Position numbers and translations under genes: made by a program
Part shown: positions 1-13,400 of the stretch, piece after piece
Numbering within the stretch: the first letter of the stretch is position 1
Layout: each line of letters begins with the position of its first letter
Notes under the pieces: model-generated
What the model was told of the DNA's origin: nothing
Databases searched by the model: none
The model's input: only the letters and a program-made list of their open reading frames with translations
Assembly: GCA_963691815.1 (NCBI GenBank)
Contig: OY829668.1
Location: 16,659,953-16,723,952 of the forward strand
Direction of reading: 5' to 3'
Origin: Echiichthys vipera
Taxonomy: Eukaryota > Chordata > Actinopteri > Perciformes > Trachinidae
DNA length: 64,000 nucleotides

Positions 1-2499
1 TAGGAACCTAAACACGTTCTAAAGTGCCCTCTAGAAATCAAAACTTGTGCTAAAGTTTCCTCTAGGAGCCTAAACACGAGGTAAAGTGCCCTTTAGAAAC
101 CAGAACTTGTGTTAAAGTGCCCTCTACGAGCTAAAACACGTGGGAAAGTGTCCTCTACGAGCCAAAGCCCATGCTAAAGTGCCCTCTAGGAGCCTAAACA
201 CGTGCTTAAGTGCCCTCTAGGAGCCAAAAGGTGTGCTAAAGTGCCCTTTTGGAAGCCAAAACGTGTGCTAAAGTGCTCTCTGGGGAGCCAAAACGTGTGC
301 TAAAGTTCTCACTAGGTAGCCAAAGCATGTGCTAAAGTTCCCTCTCGGAGCCTAAACACGTGGTAAAGTGTACTATAGGGGACACAATTTGTGCTAAAGT
401 TCCCTCTAGAAGCCTAAACAATTGCTAAAGTGCCCTCTAGGAGCCATAACGTAATCTTAAGTGCCGTCTTGGAAGCAAAAACGTGTGCTGAAGTGCCCTC
501 TAGAAACCAAAACACGCGTTAAAGTGTCCTCTACGAGCCAAACCTTGTGCTAAAGTGCCCTCTAGGAGCGTAAACACACACTTAAGTGCCCTCTAGGAGC
601 CACAACGTGTGCTAAAGTGCCCTCTAAGAGCCCAAACATGTGCTAAAGTGAACTTTTGGGAGCCAAAACGTGTGCCAAACATGTTAGAGTATCCTCTAGA
701 AACCAAAACTTGTGCGAAAGTGCTCACTTGGTAGCCAAAGCATGTGCTAAAGTTCCCTCTAGGAGCCCAAACATGTGCTAAAGTTCTTTCTTAGTAGCCC
801 AAACACATGCTAAAGTGCCCTCTTGGAGCCCAAACACTTGCTAAAGTGCACTCTTGGGAGCCAAAACATGTGCTAAAGTGCCCTTTAGGAGCCAAACATG
901 CTAAAGTACCCTCTAGAAACAAAAACTTATGCTAAAGTTCCCTCTAGGAGCCTAAACACGTGCTAGAGTACCCTCTAGAAACCAACACTTCTGCTAAAGT
1001 TCCCTCTAGAAGCCTAAACACGTTGTAAAGTTCCTTCTAGAAAGCAAAAATTGTGTTAAAGTGCCCTCTAGGAGCCAAACACGTGTTAAAGTGCACTCTT
1101 GGGAGCCAAAACGTGTGCTAAAGTGCCCTCTAGGAGCCAAATATGCTAGAGTACCTTCTAGAAACAAAAACTTGTGCTAAAGGTCCCTCTAGGAGTCTAA
1201 AGACGTGCTTAAGTGCCCTCTAGGAGCCAAAAGGAGTGATAAAGTGCCGCCTTGAAAGGCAAAACGTGAGCTAAAGTTCTCTCTTGAGAGCCAAAACGTG
1301 TGCTAAAGTGTTCTCTTGGGAGCCAAAGCATGTGCTAAAGTGCTCTCTTAGGAGCCAAAGCATGTGCTAAAGTGCCCTCTAGGATCCCAAACACGTGCTA
1401 AAATAATCTCGTAGGAGCCCGAACACATGCTAAAGTGCACTCTTCGGAGCTAGAACGTTTGCTAAAGTACCCTCTTTTCAGCCAAAACGTGAGCTAAAGT
1501 GGCCTCTAGGAGCCAAACATGCCTGAGTACCCTCTAGAAACCAAAACTTGTGCTAAAGTTCCCCCTAGGAGCCTAAACACGTGGTAAAGTGCCCTCTAGA
1601 AACCAAAACTTGTGCTAAAGTGCCCTCTAGGAGCCGAAACATGTGTTAAAGTATCCTCTTCCAGCCAAACCCTGTGCTAAAGTGCCCTCTAGGAGCCCAA
1701 ACACGTGTGAAAGTGTACTCTACGAGCCAAACCCTGTGCTTAAGTGCCCTTTAGGAGCCTTAACACATGCTTAAGTGCCCTCTAGACGCCAAAACGTGTG
1801 CTAAAGTGCGTCTTGGAAACCAAAACGTGTGTTAAAGTGCTGTCTTTGGTGCAAAAGCGTGTGCTAACGTGCTCTCTAGGAGCCAAACATGCTAGAGTAC
1901 CCTCTAGAAACCAAAACTTATGCTAAAATTCCCTTTAGGAGCCTAAACACGTGCTAGAGTAACCTCTAGAAACCAAAACTTGGGCTCAAGTTACCTCTAG
2001 ACAGGTGTTAAAGTGTCCTCTAGGGGACCGAACTCTTGCCAAAGTGCCCTCTAGGAGTCTATACATGTGCTAAAGTGCACCCTAGGAGCCTAAATATGTG
2101 CTTAAGTGCCCTCTAGGAGCCAAAACATGTGCTCAAGTATCGTCTTGGGAGCCAAAACGTGTGCTAAAGTGCTCTCTTAGGATCCAGCATGTGCTAAAGT
2201 TCCCTCTAGGAGCCTAAACACGTGCAAAATTGCCCTCTTAGAGCCCAAACACGTGTTAAAGTTTCCTCTACGAGCTAAACTTGTTCTAAAGTACCATCTA
2301 GGAACCTAAACACACACTTAAGTGCCCTATAGGAGCCAAAACGTGTGCTAAAGTGCCATCTTTGAAACCAAAATGTGTGCTAAAGTATTCTCTTGGGAGC
2401 CAAATTGTGTGCTAAAGTGCTCTCTTAGGAACCAAACATGAGCTAAAGTGTCCTCTAGGAGCCCAAACAAGTGCTCAAGTGGACTCTTGGGAGCCAAAA

Positions 2500-3790
2500 C
2501 GTGTGCCAAAGTATCCTCATAGGAGCCAAAACGTGTGCTAAAGAGCCATCTAGGAGTAAAACATTCTAGAGTACCCTCTAGAAACCAAAACTTGTGCTAA
2601 AGTTCCCTCTAGTAGCCCAAACACGGGGTAAAGCGCCCTCTTGGAGCCAAAACGTGTGCTAAAGTGCTGTCTTGGAAGCCAAAACACGTGCTTAAGTGCC
2701 CTCTAGGAGGCAAAACGTGTGCTAAACTGCTATCTTGGAAGCCAAAACGTTTGCTAAAGTGCTCTATTGGGAGCCAAATCGTGTGCAAAAGTGCTCTCTT
2801 AGGAGCCAAAACACGTGCTAAAGTGAACTCTAGGGAGCCAAAACGTGTGCCAAAGTATCCTCAAAGGAGCCAAAACGTGTGCTAAAGTGACCTTCCGGAG
2901 CCCAAACACGTGTTAAAGTGTCCTCTACGAGCCAAACCCTGTGCTAAAGTGCCCTATAGGAGTCTAAACACGTGCTTAAGTGCCCTCTAGGAGCCAAAAC
3001 GTTTGATAAAGTGCAGTCTTGGAAGCCAAAACATCTGCTAAAGTGCCTTCTAGGAGCCAAAACACGTGCTAAAGTGCTCTTTTAGGTGCCCAAACACATG
3101 CTTAAGTGCCCTCTTGGAGCACAAACACGTGCTAAAGTGCAGTCTTGGGAGCCTAAACGTGTGCTAAAGTGCCCTTTAGGAGCCAAAACACGTGATAAAG
3201 TGTCCTCAAAGAGCCAAACCCTGTGCTAAAGTGCCCTCTAGGAGCCTTAACACGTGCTTAAGTTCCCTCTAGGAGACATAACATGGGTTAAAGTGCGTCT
3301 TGGAAATGAAAACACGTGCTAAAGTGCTCTCTAGGAGCCAAAACATGAGCTAAAGTGTCCTCTAGGAGCCCAAACAAGTGCTCAAGTGGACTCTTGGGAG
3401 CCAAAACGTGTGCCAAAGTATCCTCATAGGAGCCAAAACGTGTGCTAAAGTGCCATCTAGGAGCAAAACATTCTAGAGTACCCTCTAGAAACCAAAACTT
3501 GTGCTAAAGTTCCCTCTAGGAGCCCAAACACGGGGTAAAGCGCCCTCTTGGAGCCAAAACGTCTGCTAAAGTGCTAACTTGGAAGCCAAAACACGTGCTT
3601 AATTGCCCTCTAGGAGGCAAAACGTGTGCTAAACTGCTATCTTGGAAGCCAAAACTTTTGCTAAAGTGCTCTATTGGGAGCCAAATCGTGTGCAAAAGTG
3701 CTCTTTTAGGAGCCAAAACACGTGCTAAAGTGAACTCTAGGGAGCCAAAACGTGTGCAAAAGTATCCTCAAAGGAGCCCAAACACGTGCT
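2500..3790 (+). repeat. 907-bp higher-order repeat pair in satellite A
   Basis: The monomer order around 2500-2885 is repeated at about 3410-3792 with an offset of 907 bp. Both copies share unusual monomers, for example GGAGGCAAAACGTGTGC followed by AACTGCTATCTTGG, and the same pair of 66- and 73-codon spurious frames on opposite strands. The copies differ by scattered substitutions, so the duplication is older than the most recent ones in the window. Confidence 0.7.
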
Positions 3791-5809
3791 AAAGTGCCCT
3801 GTAGGAGCCAAAACGTGATCTAAAGTGCGGTCTTGGAAGCCAAAATGTGTGCTAAAGTGCCCTCTAGAAGCCAAAACTTGTGCTAAAGTGCCCTCTAGGA
3901 GCCCAAACACGTGTTAAAGTGTCCTCAAAGAGCCAAACCCTGTGCTAAAGTGCCCTCTAGGAGCCTTAACACGTGCTTAAGTTCCCTCTAGGAGCCAAAT
4001 CATGTGTTAACGTGCGTCTCGGAAGCCAAAACACGTGCTAAAGTGCTCTCTAGGAGCAAAAACACGAGCTAAAGTGAACTCTTGGGAGCCAAAACGTGTG
4101 CTAAAGTGCCGTCTAGGAGCCAGACATGCTAGAGTACCCTCTAGAAACCAAAACGTGTTCTAAAGTTCCCTCTAGGAACCTAAACACGTGGTAAAGTGTC
4201 CTCTAGGTGCCCAAACAAGTATTAAAGTGTCCTCTAGGGGACAGAACTTGTTCTAAAGTGCCCTCTAGGAGCCAAAACGTGATATAAAGTGCCGTCTTGG
4301 AAGCCAAAATGTGTGCTAAAGTGATCTCTAGAAAACAAAACTTTTGCTAAAGTGTCCTCTAGTAGCCCAAACACGTGTTAAAGTGTCCTCTGCCAGCCAA
4401 ACACCATGCTAGAGTATCCTCTAGAAACCAAAACTTGTGCGAAAGTTCCCTCTAGGAGCCTAAACACATGCTAAAGTGCCCTCTTGGAACCCAAACACGT
4501 GCTAAAGTGGAGTCTTGGGAGCAAAAACGTGTGCTATAGTATCCTCTTTGGAGCCAAAACGTGTGCTAAGGTCCCTTCTAGGAGCCAAATATGCTAGAGT
4601 ACCCTCTAGAAACCAATACCTGTGCTAAAGTTCCCTCTAGGAGCCTAAACACGTGCTAAAGTGCCCTCTTGGAGCCCAAACACGTGCTAAAGTGCAGTCT
4701 TGGGAGACAAAACGTGTGCTAAAGTGCTCTCTAGAAAACAAAACTTTTGCTAAAGTGTCCTCTAGTAGCCCAACCACATGTTAAAGTGTCCTCTGCAAGC
4801 CAAACACCATGCTAGAGTATCCTCTAGAAACCAAAATTTGTGCTAAAGTTCCCTCTAGGAGCCTAAACACGTGCTAAAGTGTAGTCTTGGAAGCCAAAAC
4901 AACTGCTAAAGTGCCTTCTAGAGGCAAAAACACGTGTTAAAGTGCTCTCTTGGGAGCCCAAACACATGCTAAAGTGCCCTCTTGGAGCCCAAACACGTGC
5001 TTAAGTTCCCTCTAGGAGCCAAAAACATGTGTTAAAGTGCGTCTTGGAAGCCAAACCACGTGCTAAAGTGCTCTCTAGGAGCCAAAACAGGAGCTAAAGT
5101 GCACTCTTGGGAGCCAAAACGTGTGCTAAAGTGCCGTCTCGGAGCCAGACATGCTAGAGTACCCTCTAGAAACCAAAACGTGTTCTAAAGTTCCCTCTAA
5201 GAGCCTAAACACGTGGTAAAGTGCCCTCTAGAAACCAAAACTCGTGCTACAGTGTCCTCTAGGAGACCAAACACATATTAAAGTGTCCTCTAGGGGACAG
5301 AACTTGTTCTAAAGTGCCATCTAGAAGCCAAAACGTGATCTAAAGTGCCGTCTTTGAAGCCAAAACGTGTGCTAAAGTGCTCTCTAGAAAACAAAACTTT
5401 TGCTAAAGTGTCCTCTAGTAGCCCAAATACGTGTTAAAGTGTCCTCTGCAAGCCAAACACCATGCTAGAGTATCCTCTAGAAACCAAAACTTGTGCTAAA
5501 GTTCCCTCTAGGACCCTAAACACGTTCAAAAGTGCCCTCTTGGAGCCGAAACACGTGCTAAAGTGCAGTCTTGGGAGCCAAAACGTGTGCTAAAGTGCCT
5601 TCTAGGAGCCAAATATGTCAGAGTACCCTCTAGAAACCAAATAATGTAAAAAAGATCCCTCTAGGAGCCTAAACACGTGGTAAAGTGCCCTCTAGAAAAC
5701 AAAACTTGTGCTTAAGTGCCCTCCAGGAGCCCAAACACGTGTTAAAGGGGTCCTCTACGAGCCAAACCCTGTGCGTAAGTGCCCTCTAGGAGCCCAAACA
5801 CGTGGTAAA

Positions 5810-6420
5810 GTGTCCTCTACAAGCCAAACCCTGTGCTTAAGTTCCCTCTAGGAGCCAAAACGTGTGCTAAAGTGCGTCTGGGAAGCCAAAACTTGTGCAA
5901 ACGTGTTCCCTTAGGAGACCAAACACGTGCTAAAGTGGTCTCTGGGAGCCAAAACACGTGCAAAAGTGCACTCTTGGAAGCCAAAACGTGTGCTAAAGTG
6001 CCCTCTAGGAGCCAAATATGCCAGAGTATCCTCTAGAAACCAAAACTTGTGCTAAAGTTCCCTCTAGGAGCCTAAACACGTGGTAAAGTGCCCTCTAGAA
6101 ACAAAACTTGTGCTTAAGTGCCCTCCAGGAGCCCAAACGCGTGTTAAAGGGGTCCTCTACGAGCCAAACCCTGTGCTAAAGTGCCCTCTAGGAGCCCAAA
6201 CACGTGTTAAAGTGTCCTCTACGAGCCAAACTTTGTGCTTAAATTCCCTCTAGGAGCCAAAACGTGTGCTAAAGTGCTTCTTGGAAAACAAAACTTGTGC
6301 AAACGTGTTCCCTTAGGAGACCAAACACGTGCTAAAGTGCTCTCTAGGAGCCAAAACACGTGCAAAAGTGCACTCTTGGGAGCCAAAACATGTGCTAAAG
6401 TGCCCTCTAGGAGCCAGACA
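5810..6420 (+). repeat. ~402-bp higher-order repeat pair in satellite A
   Basis: A run of about 13 monomers near 5825-6010 recurs near 6228-6420 with an offset of 402 bp. The shared diagnostic monomers are the CTTGTGCAAACGTGTTCCC type and the TTAGGAGACCAAACACG type. Related runs recur near 8340-8510, 8810-8960, 9690-9830, 13290-13400, 13890-14010 and 14260-14390, so this block has been reused many times in the forward array. Confidence 0.6.
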
Positions 6421-9400
6421 TGCTAGAGTACCCTCTAGAAACCAAAACTTGTGCTAAAGTTCCCTCTAGGAGCCTAAACACGTAATAAAGTTCCCCCATA
6501 GAAACCAAAACTTGTGTAAAGTTCCCTCTAGGAGCCTAAACACGTGGTAAAGTTCCCTCTAGAAACCAAAACTCGTGCATTAGTGTCCTCTAGGAGCCCA
6601 AGCACGTGTTAAAGTGTCCTCTACGAGCCAAACACCATGCTAGAGTATCCTCTAGAAACCAAACTTGTGCTAAAGTTCCCTCTAGGACCCTAAACACTTG
6701 CTAAAGTGCCCTCTTGGAGCCCAAACACGTGCTAAAGTGCAGTCTTGGGAGCCAAAACGTGTGCTAAAGTGCTCTCTAGAAAACAAAACTTGTGCTTAAG
6801 TGCCCTCCATGAGCCCAAACACGTGTTAAAGTGTCCTCAAAGAGCCAAACCCTGTGCTAAAGTGCCCTCTAGGAGCCTTAACATGTGTTAAAGTGCGTCT
6901 TGGAAATTAAAACACGTGCTAAAGTGCTCTCTAGGAGCCAAAACACCTGCTAAAGTGAACTCTTGGGAGCCAAAACGTGTGCCAAAGTATTTTCAAAGGA
7001 GCCAAAACGTGTGCTAAAGTGCCCTCTAGGAGTCCAAACACGTGCTAAAGTGCCCTCTAGGAGCCAAAAACGTGATCTAAAGTGTGGTCTAGGAAGCCAA
7101 AATGTGTGCTAAAGTGCCCTCTAAAAGCCAAAACTTGTGCTAAAGTGCCCTCTAGGAGCCCAAACACTGTGTTAAAGTGTCCTCAAAAAGCCAAACCCTG
7201 TGCTAAAGTGCCCTCTAGGAGCCTTAACACGTGCTTAAGATCCCTCTAGGAGCCAAAACATGTGTTAAAGTGAGTATTGGAAACCAAAACACTTGCTAAA
7301 GTGCTCTCTAGGAGCAAAAACAAAAGCTAAAGTGAACTCTTGGGAGCCAAAACGTGTGCTTAAGTGCCGTCTAGGAGCCAGACATGCTAGAGAACCCTCT
7401 AGAAACCAAAACAAGTTCTAAAGTTCCCTCTAAGAGCCTAAACACGTGGTAAAGTGCCCTCTAGAAACCAAAACTCGTGCTACAGTGTCCTCTAGGTGCC
7501 AAAACAAGTATTAAAGTGTCCTCTAGGGGACATAACTTGTTCTATAGTGCCCTCTAGGAGCCAAAACGTGATATAAAGCGCCGTCTTGGAAGCCAAAATG
7601 TGTGCTAAAGTGCTCTCTAGAAAACAAAACTTTTGCTAAAGTGTCCTCTAGTACCCCAAACACGTGTTAAAGTGTCCTCTGCGAGCCAAACACCATGCTA
7701 GAGTATCCTCTAGAAACCAAAACTTGTGCTAAAATTCCCTCTAGGAGCCTAAACACGTGGTCAAGTGCCCTCTAGAAACCAAAACTTGTGCTTAAGTGCC
7801 CTCCAGGAGCCCAAACATATCTTAAAGGGGTCCTCTACAAGCTAAACCCTGTGCTAATGTTCCCTCTAGGAGCCCAAACACGTGTTAAAGTGTCCTCTAG
7901 GAGCCAAACTCTGTTCTTAAGTTCCCTCTAGGAGCCAAAACGTGTGCTAAAGTGTAGTCTTGGAAGCCAAAACAACTGCTAAAGTGCCTTCTAGGAGCAA
8001 AAACACGTGTTAAAGTGCTCTCTTGGGAGCCCAAACACATGCTAAAGTGCCCTCTTGGAGCCCAAACACGTGCTTAAGTTCCCTCTAGGAGCCAAAACAT
8101 GTGTTAAAGTGCGTCTTGGAAGCCAAACTACGTGCTAAAGTGCTCTCTAGGAGCCAAAACAGGAGCTAAAGTGAACTCTTGGGAGCCAAAACATGTGCTA
8201 AAGTGCCTTCTCGGAGCCAGACATGCTAGAGTACCCTCTAGAAACCAAAACGTGTTCTAAAGTTCCCTCTAAGAGCCTAAACACGTGGTAAAGTGCCCTC
8301 TAGAAACCAAAACTCGTGCCACAGTGTCCTCTAGGAGACCAAACACGTGCTAAAGTGCGTATTGGAAGCCAAAACTTGTGCAAACGTGTTCCCTTAGGAG
8401 ACCTAACAGGTGCTAAAGTGGTCTCTGGGAGCCAAAACACGTGCAAAAGTGCACTCTTGGGAGCCAAAACGTGTGCTAAAGTGCTCTCTAGAAAACAAAA
8501 CTTTTGCTAAAGTGTCCTCTAGTAGCCCAAATATGTGGTAAAGTGTCCTCTGCGAGCCAAACACCATGCTAGAGTATCCTCTAGAAACCAAAACAGGTGC
8601 TAAAGTTCCCTCTAGGAGCCTAAACACGTGGTAAAGTGCCCTCTAGAAACCAAAACTTGTGCTTAAGTGCCCTCCAGGAGCCCAAACACGTGTTAAAGGG
8701 GTCCTCTACGAGCCAAACCCTGTGCGAAAGTGCCCTCTAGGAGCCCAAACACGTGCTAAAGTTCACTCTAGGACCCTAAACACGTGCTAAAGTGCCCTCT
8801 TGGAGCCCAAACACGTGCTAAAGTGCGTATTGGAAGCCAAAACTTGTGCAAACGTGTTCCCTTAGGAGACCTAACAGGTGCTAAAGTGGTCTCTGGGAGC
8901 CAAAACACGTGCAAAAGTGCACTCTTGGGAGCCAAAACGTGTGCTAAAGTGCCCTCTAGGAGCCAGATATGCCAGAGTATCCTCTAGAAACCAAAACTTG
9001 TGCTAAAGTTCCCTCTAGGAGCCTAAACACGTGGTAAAGTGCCCTCTAGAAACCAAAACTTGTGCTTAAGGGCCCTCCAGGAGCCCAAACGCGTGTTAAA
9101 GGGGTCCTCTACGAGCCAAACCCTGTGCTAAAGTGCCCTCTAGGAGCCCAAACACGTGTTAAAGTGTCCTCTACGAGCCAAACTCTGTGCTTAAATTCCC
9201 TCCAGGAGCCAAAACGTGTGCTAAAGTGCTTCTTTGAAAACAAAACTTGTGCAAACGTGTTCCCTTAGGAGACCAAACACGTGCTAAAGTGCTCTCTAGG
9301 AGCCAAAACACGTGCAAAAGTGCACTCTTGGGAGCCAAAACATGTGCTAAAGTGCCCTCTAGGAGCCAGACATGCTAGAGTACCCTCTAGAAACCAAAAC

Positions 9401-10484
9401 TTGTGCTAAAGTTCCCTCTAGGAGCCTAAACACGTGCTAAAGTACCCCCTAGAAACCAAAACTTGTGTAAAGTTCCCTCTAGGAGCCTAAACACGTGGTA
9501 AAGTTCCCTCTAGAAACCAAAACTTGTGCCTCAGTGTCCTCTAGGAGCCCAAGCACGTGTTAAAGTGTCCTCTACGAGCCAAACACCATGCTAGAGTACC
9601 CTCTAGAAACTGAAACTTGTGCCAAAGTTCCCTCTAGGAGCCTAAACACGTGCTAAAGTGCCCTCTTGGAGTCCAAACACGTGCTAAAGTGCGTCTTGGA
9701 AGCCAAAACTTGTGCAAACGTGTTCCCTTAGGAGACCAAACAGGTGCTAAAGTGGTCTCTGGGAGCCAAAACACGTGCAAAAGTGAACTCTTGGGAGCCA
9801 AAACGTGTGCTAAAGTGCCCTCTAGGAGCCAAAACTTGTGCTTAAGTGCCCTCCAGAAGCCCAAACGCGTGTTAAAGGGGTCCTCTACGAGCCAAACCCT
9901 GTGCTAAAGTGCCCTCTAGGAGCCCAAACACTTGTTAAAGTGTCCTCTACGAGCCAAACTCTGTGCGAAAGTGCCCTCTAGGAGCCCAAACACGTGTTAA
10001 AGTGTCCTCTACGAGCCAAACTCTGTGCTTAAATTCCCTCCAGGAACCAAAACGTGTGCTTAAGTGCTTCTTGGAAAACAAAACTTGTGCAAACGTGTTC
10101 CCTTAGGAGACCAAACACGTGCTAAAGTGCTCTCTAGGAGCCAAAACATGTGCTAAAGTGCCCTCTAGGAGCCAGACATGCTAGAGTACCCTCTAGAAAC
10201 CAAAACTTGTGCTAAAGTTCCCTCTAGGAGCCTAAACACGTGCTAAAGTACCCCCTAGAAACCAAAACTTGTGTAAAGTTCCCTCTAGGAGCCTAAACAC
10301 GTGGTAAAGTTCCCTCTAGAAACCAAAACTTGTGCCTCAGTGTCCTCTAGGAGCCCAAGCACGTGTTAAAGTGTCCTCTACGAGCCAAACACCATGCTAG
10401 AGTACCCTCTAGAAACCAAAACTTGTGCCAAAGTTCCCTCTAGGAGCCTAAACACGTGCTAAAGTGCCCTCTTGGAGCCCAAAC

Positions 10485-13400
10485 ACGTGCTTAAGTTCCC
10501 TCTAGGAGCCATAACATGTGTTAATGTGCGTCTTGGAATTTAAAACATGTTTAAAGTGCTCTCTAAGAGCCAAAACACATGCTAAAGTGGACTCTTGGGA
10601 GCCAAAACGTGTGCCAAAGTATCCTAAAAGGAGCCAAAACGTGTGATAAAGTGCCCTTCAGGAGCCCAAACACGTGTTAAAGTGTCCTCTACGAGCTAAA
10701 CCCTGTGCGAAAGTGATCTATAGGAGCCTAAACACATGCTTAAGTGCCCTCTAGGAGCCAAAACGTGTGCTAAAGTGTAGTCTTGGAAGCCAAAACATCT
10801 GCTAAAGTGCCTTCTAGGAGCAAAAACACATGTTAAAGTGCTCTCTTGGGAGCCCAAACACATGCTAAAGTTCCCATCTGGAGCCCAAACACGTGCTTAA
10901 GTTACCTCTAGGAGCCAATACATGTGTTAAAGTGCGTCTTAGAAGCCAAAACACGTGCTAAAGTGCTCTCTAGGAGCCAAAACACGAGCTAAAGTGAACT
11001 CTTGGGAGCCAAAACGTGTGCTAAAGTGCAGTCTAGGAGCCAGACATGCTAGAGTACCCTCTAGAAACCAAAACGGGTTCTAAAGTTCCCTCTAAGAGCC
11101 TAAACACGTGGTAAAGTGCCCTCTAGAAACCAAAACTCGTGCTACAGTGTCCTCTAGGAGACCAAACACGTAATAAAGTGTCCTCTAGGGGACAGAACTT
11201 GTTCTAAAGGGCCCTCTAGAAGCCAAAACGTGATCTAAAGTGCCGTCTTGGAAGCCAAAACGTTTGCTAAAGTGCTCTCTAGAAAACAAAACTTTTGCTA
11301 AAGTGTCCTCTAGTAGCCCAAATACGTGTTAAAGTGTCCTCTGCGAGCCAAACACCATGCTAGAGTATCCTCTAGAAACCAAAACTTGTGCTAAAGTTCC
11401 CTCTAGGAGCCTAAACACGTGCTAAAGTGCCCTCTTGGAGCCCAAACACGTGCTAAAGTGCAGTCTTGGGAGCCAAAATGTGTGCTAAAGTGCTCTCTAG
11501 AAAACAAAACTTTTGCTAAAGTGTCCTCTAGTAGCCCAAACACATGTTAAAGTGTCCTCTAGTAGCCCAAACACCATGCTAGAGTATCCTCTAGAAACCA
11601 ACACTTGTGCTAAAGTTCCTTATAGGAGCCTAAACACGTGCTAAAGTGGAGTCTTGGGTGCAAAAACATGTCCTAAAGTATCCTCTTTGGAGCCAAAACG
11701 TGTGCTAAAGTGCCCTCTAAGAGCCAAATATACTAGAGTACCCTCTAGAAACCAATACTTGTGCTAAAGTTCCCTCTAGGACCCTAAACACGTGCTAAAG
11801 TGCCCTCTAGGACCCTAAACACGTGCTAAAGTGCCCTCTTGGAGCCCAAACACGTGCTAAAGTGCAGTCTTGGGAGCCAAAACATGTGCTAAAGTATCCT
11901 CTTTGGAGCCAAAACGTGTGCTAAAGTGCTCTCTAGAAAACAAAAATTTTGCTAAAGTGACCTTTAGAAGCCCAAACACGTGTTAAAGTGTCCTCAAAGA
12001 ACCAAACCCTGTGCTAAAGTAACCTCTAGGAGCCTTAACATGTGTTAAAGTGCGTCTTGGAAATTAAAACATGTGCTAAAGTGCTCTCCAGGAGGCAAAA
12101 CACCTGCTAAAGTGAACTCTTGGGAGCCAAAACGTGTGCCAAAGTATTTTCAAATGAGCCAAAACATGTGCTAAAGTGCCCTCTAGGAGCCCAAACACGT
12201 GCTAAAGTGCCCTCTAGGAGCCAAAAACGTGATCTAAAGTGCGGTCTTGGAAGCCAAAATGTGTGCTAAAGTGCCCTCTAGAAGCCAAAACTTGTGCTAA
12301 GGTGCCCTCTAGGAGCCCAAACACTGCGTTAAAGTGTCCTCAAAGAGCCAAACCCTGTGCTAAAGTGCCCTCTAGGAGCCTTAACACGTGCTTAAGATCC
12401 CTCTAGGAGCCAAAACATGTGTTAAAGTGCGTATTGGAAGCCAAAACACATGCTAAAGTTCTCTCTAGGAGCAAAAACACAAGCTAAAGTGAACTCTTGG
12501 GAGCCAAAACGTGTGCTAAAGTGCCGTCTAGGTGCCAGACATGCTAGAGTATTCTCTAGAAACCAAAACAAGTTCTAAAGTTCCCTCTAAGAAACTAAAC
12601 ACGTGGTAAAGTGTCCTCTAGAAACCAAAACTCGTGCTACAGTGTCCTCTAGGTGCCAAAACAAGTATTAAAGTGTCCTCTAGGGGACATAACTTGTTCT
12701 ATAGTGCCCTCTAGGAGCCAAAACGTGATATAAAGTTCCGTCTTGGAAGCCAAAATGTGTGCTAAAGTGCTCTCTAGAAAACAAAACTTTTGCTAAAGTG
12801 TCCTCTAGTAGCCCAAACACGTGTTAAAGTGTCCACTGCGAGCCAAACACCATGCTAGAGTATCCTCTAGAAACCAAAACTTGTGCTAAAGTTCCCTCTA
12901 GGAGCCTAAACACGTGCTAAAGTGGAGTCTTGGGTGCAAAAACATGTGCTAAAGTATCCTCTTTGGAGCCAAAACGTGTGCTAAAGTGCCCTCTAAGAGC
13001 CAAATATACTAGAGTACCCTCTAGAAACCAATACTTGTGCTAAAGTTCCCTCTAGGAGCGTAAACACGTGCTAAAGTGCCCTCTTGGAGCCCAAACACGT
13101 GCTAAAGTGCAGTCTTGGGAGCTAAAACGTGTGCTAAAGTGCCTTCTAGGAGCCAAATATGTCAGAGTACCCTCTAGAAACCAAACCATGTGCTAAAGTT
13201 CCCTCTAGGAGCCTAAACACGTGCTAAAGTTCCCTCTAGGACCCTAAAAACGTGCTAAAGTGCCCTCTTAGAGCCCAAACACGTGCTAAAGTGCATCTTG
13301 GAAGCCAAAACTTGTGCAAACGTGTTCCCTTAGGAGACCAAACACGTGCTAAAGTGGTCTCTGGGAGCCAAAACACGTGCAAAAGTGAACTCTTAGGAGC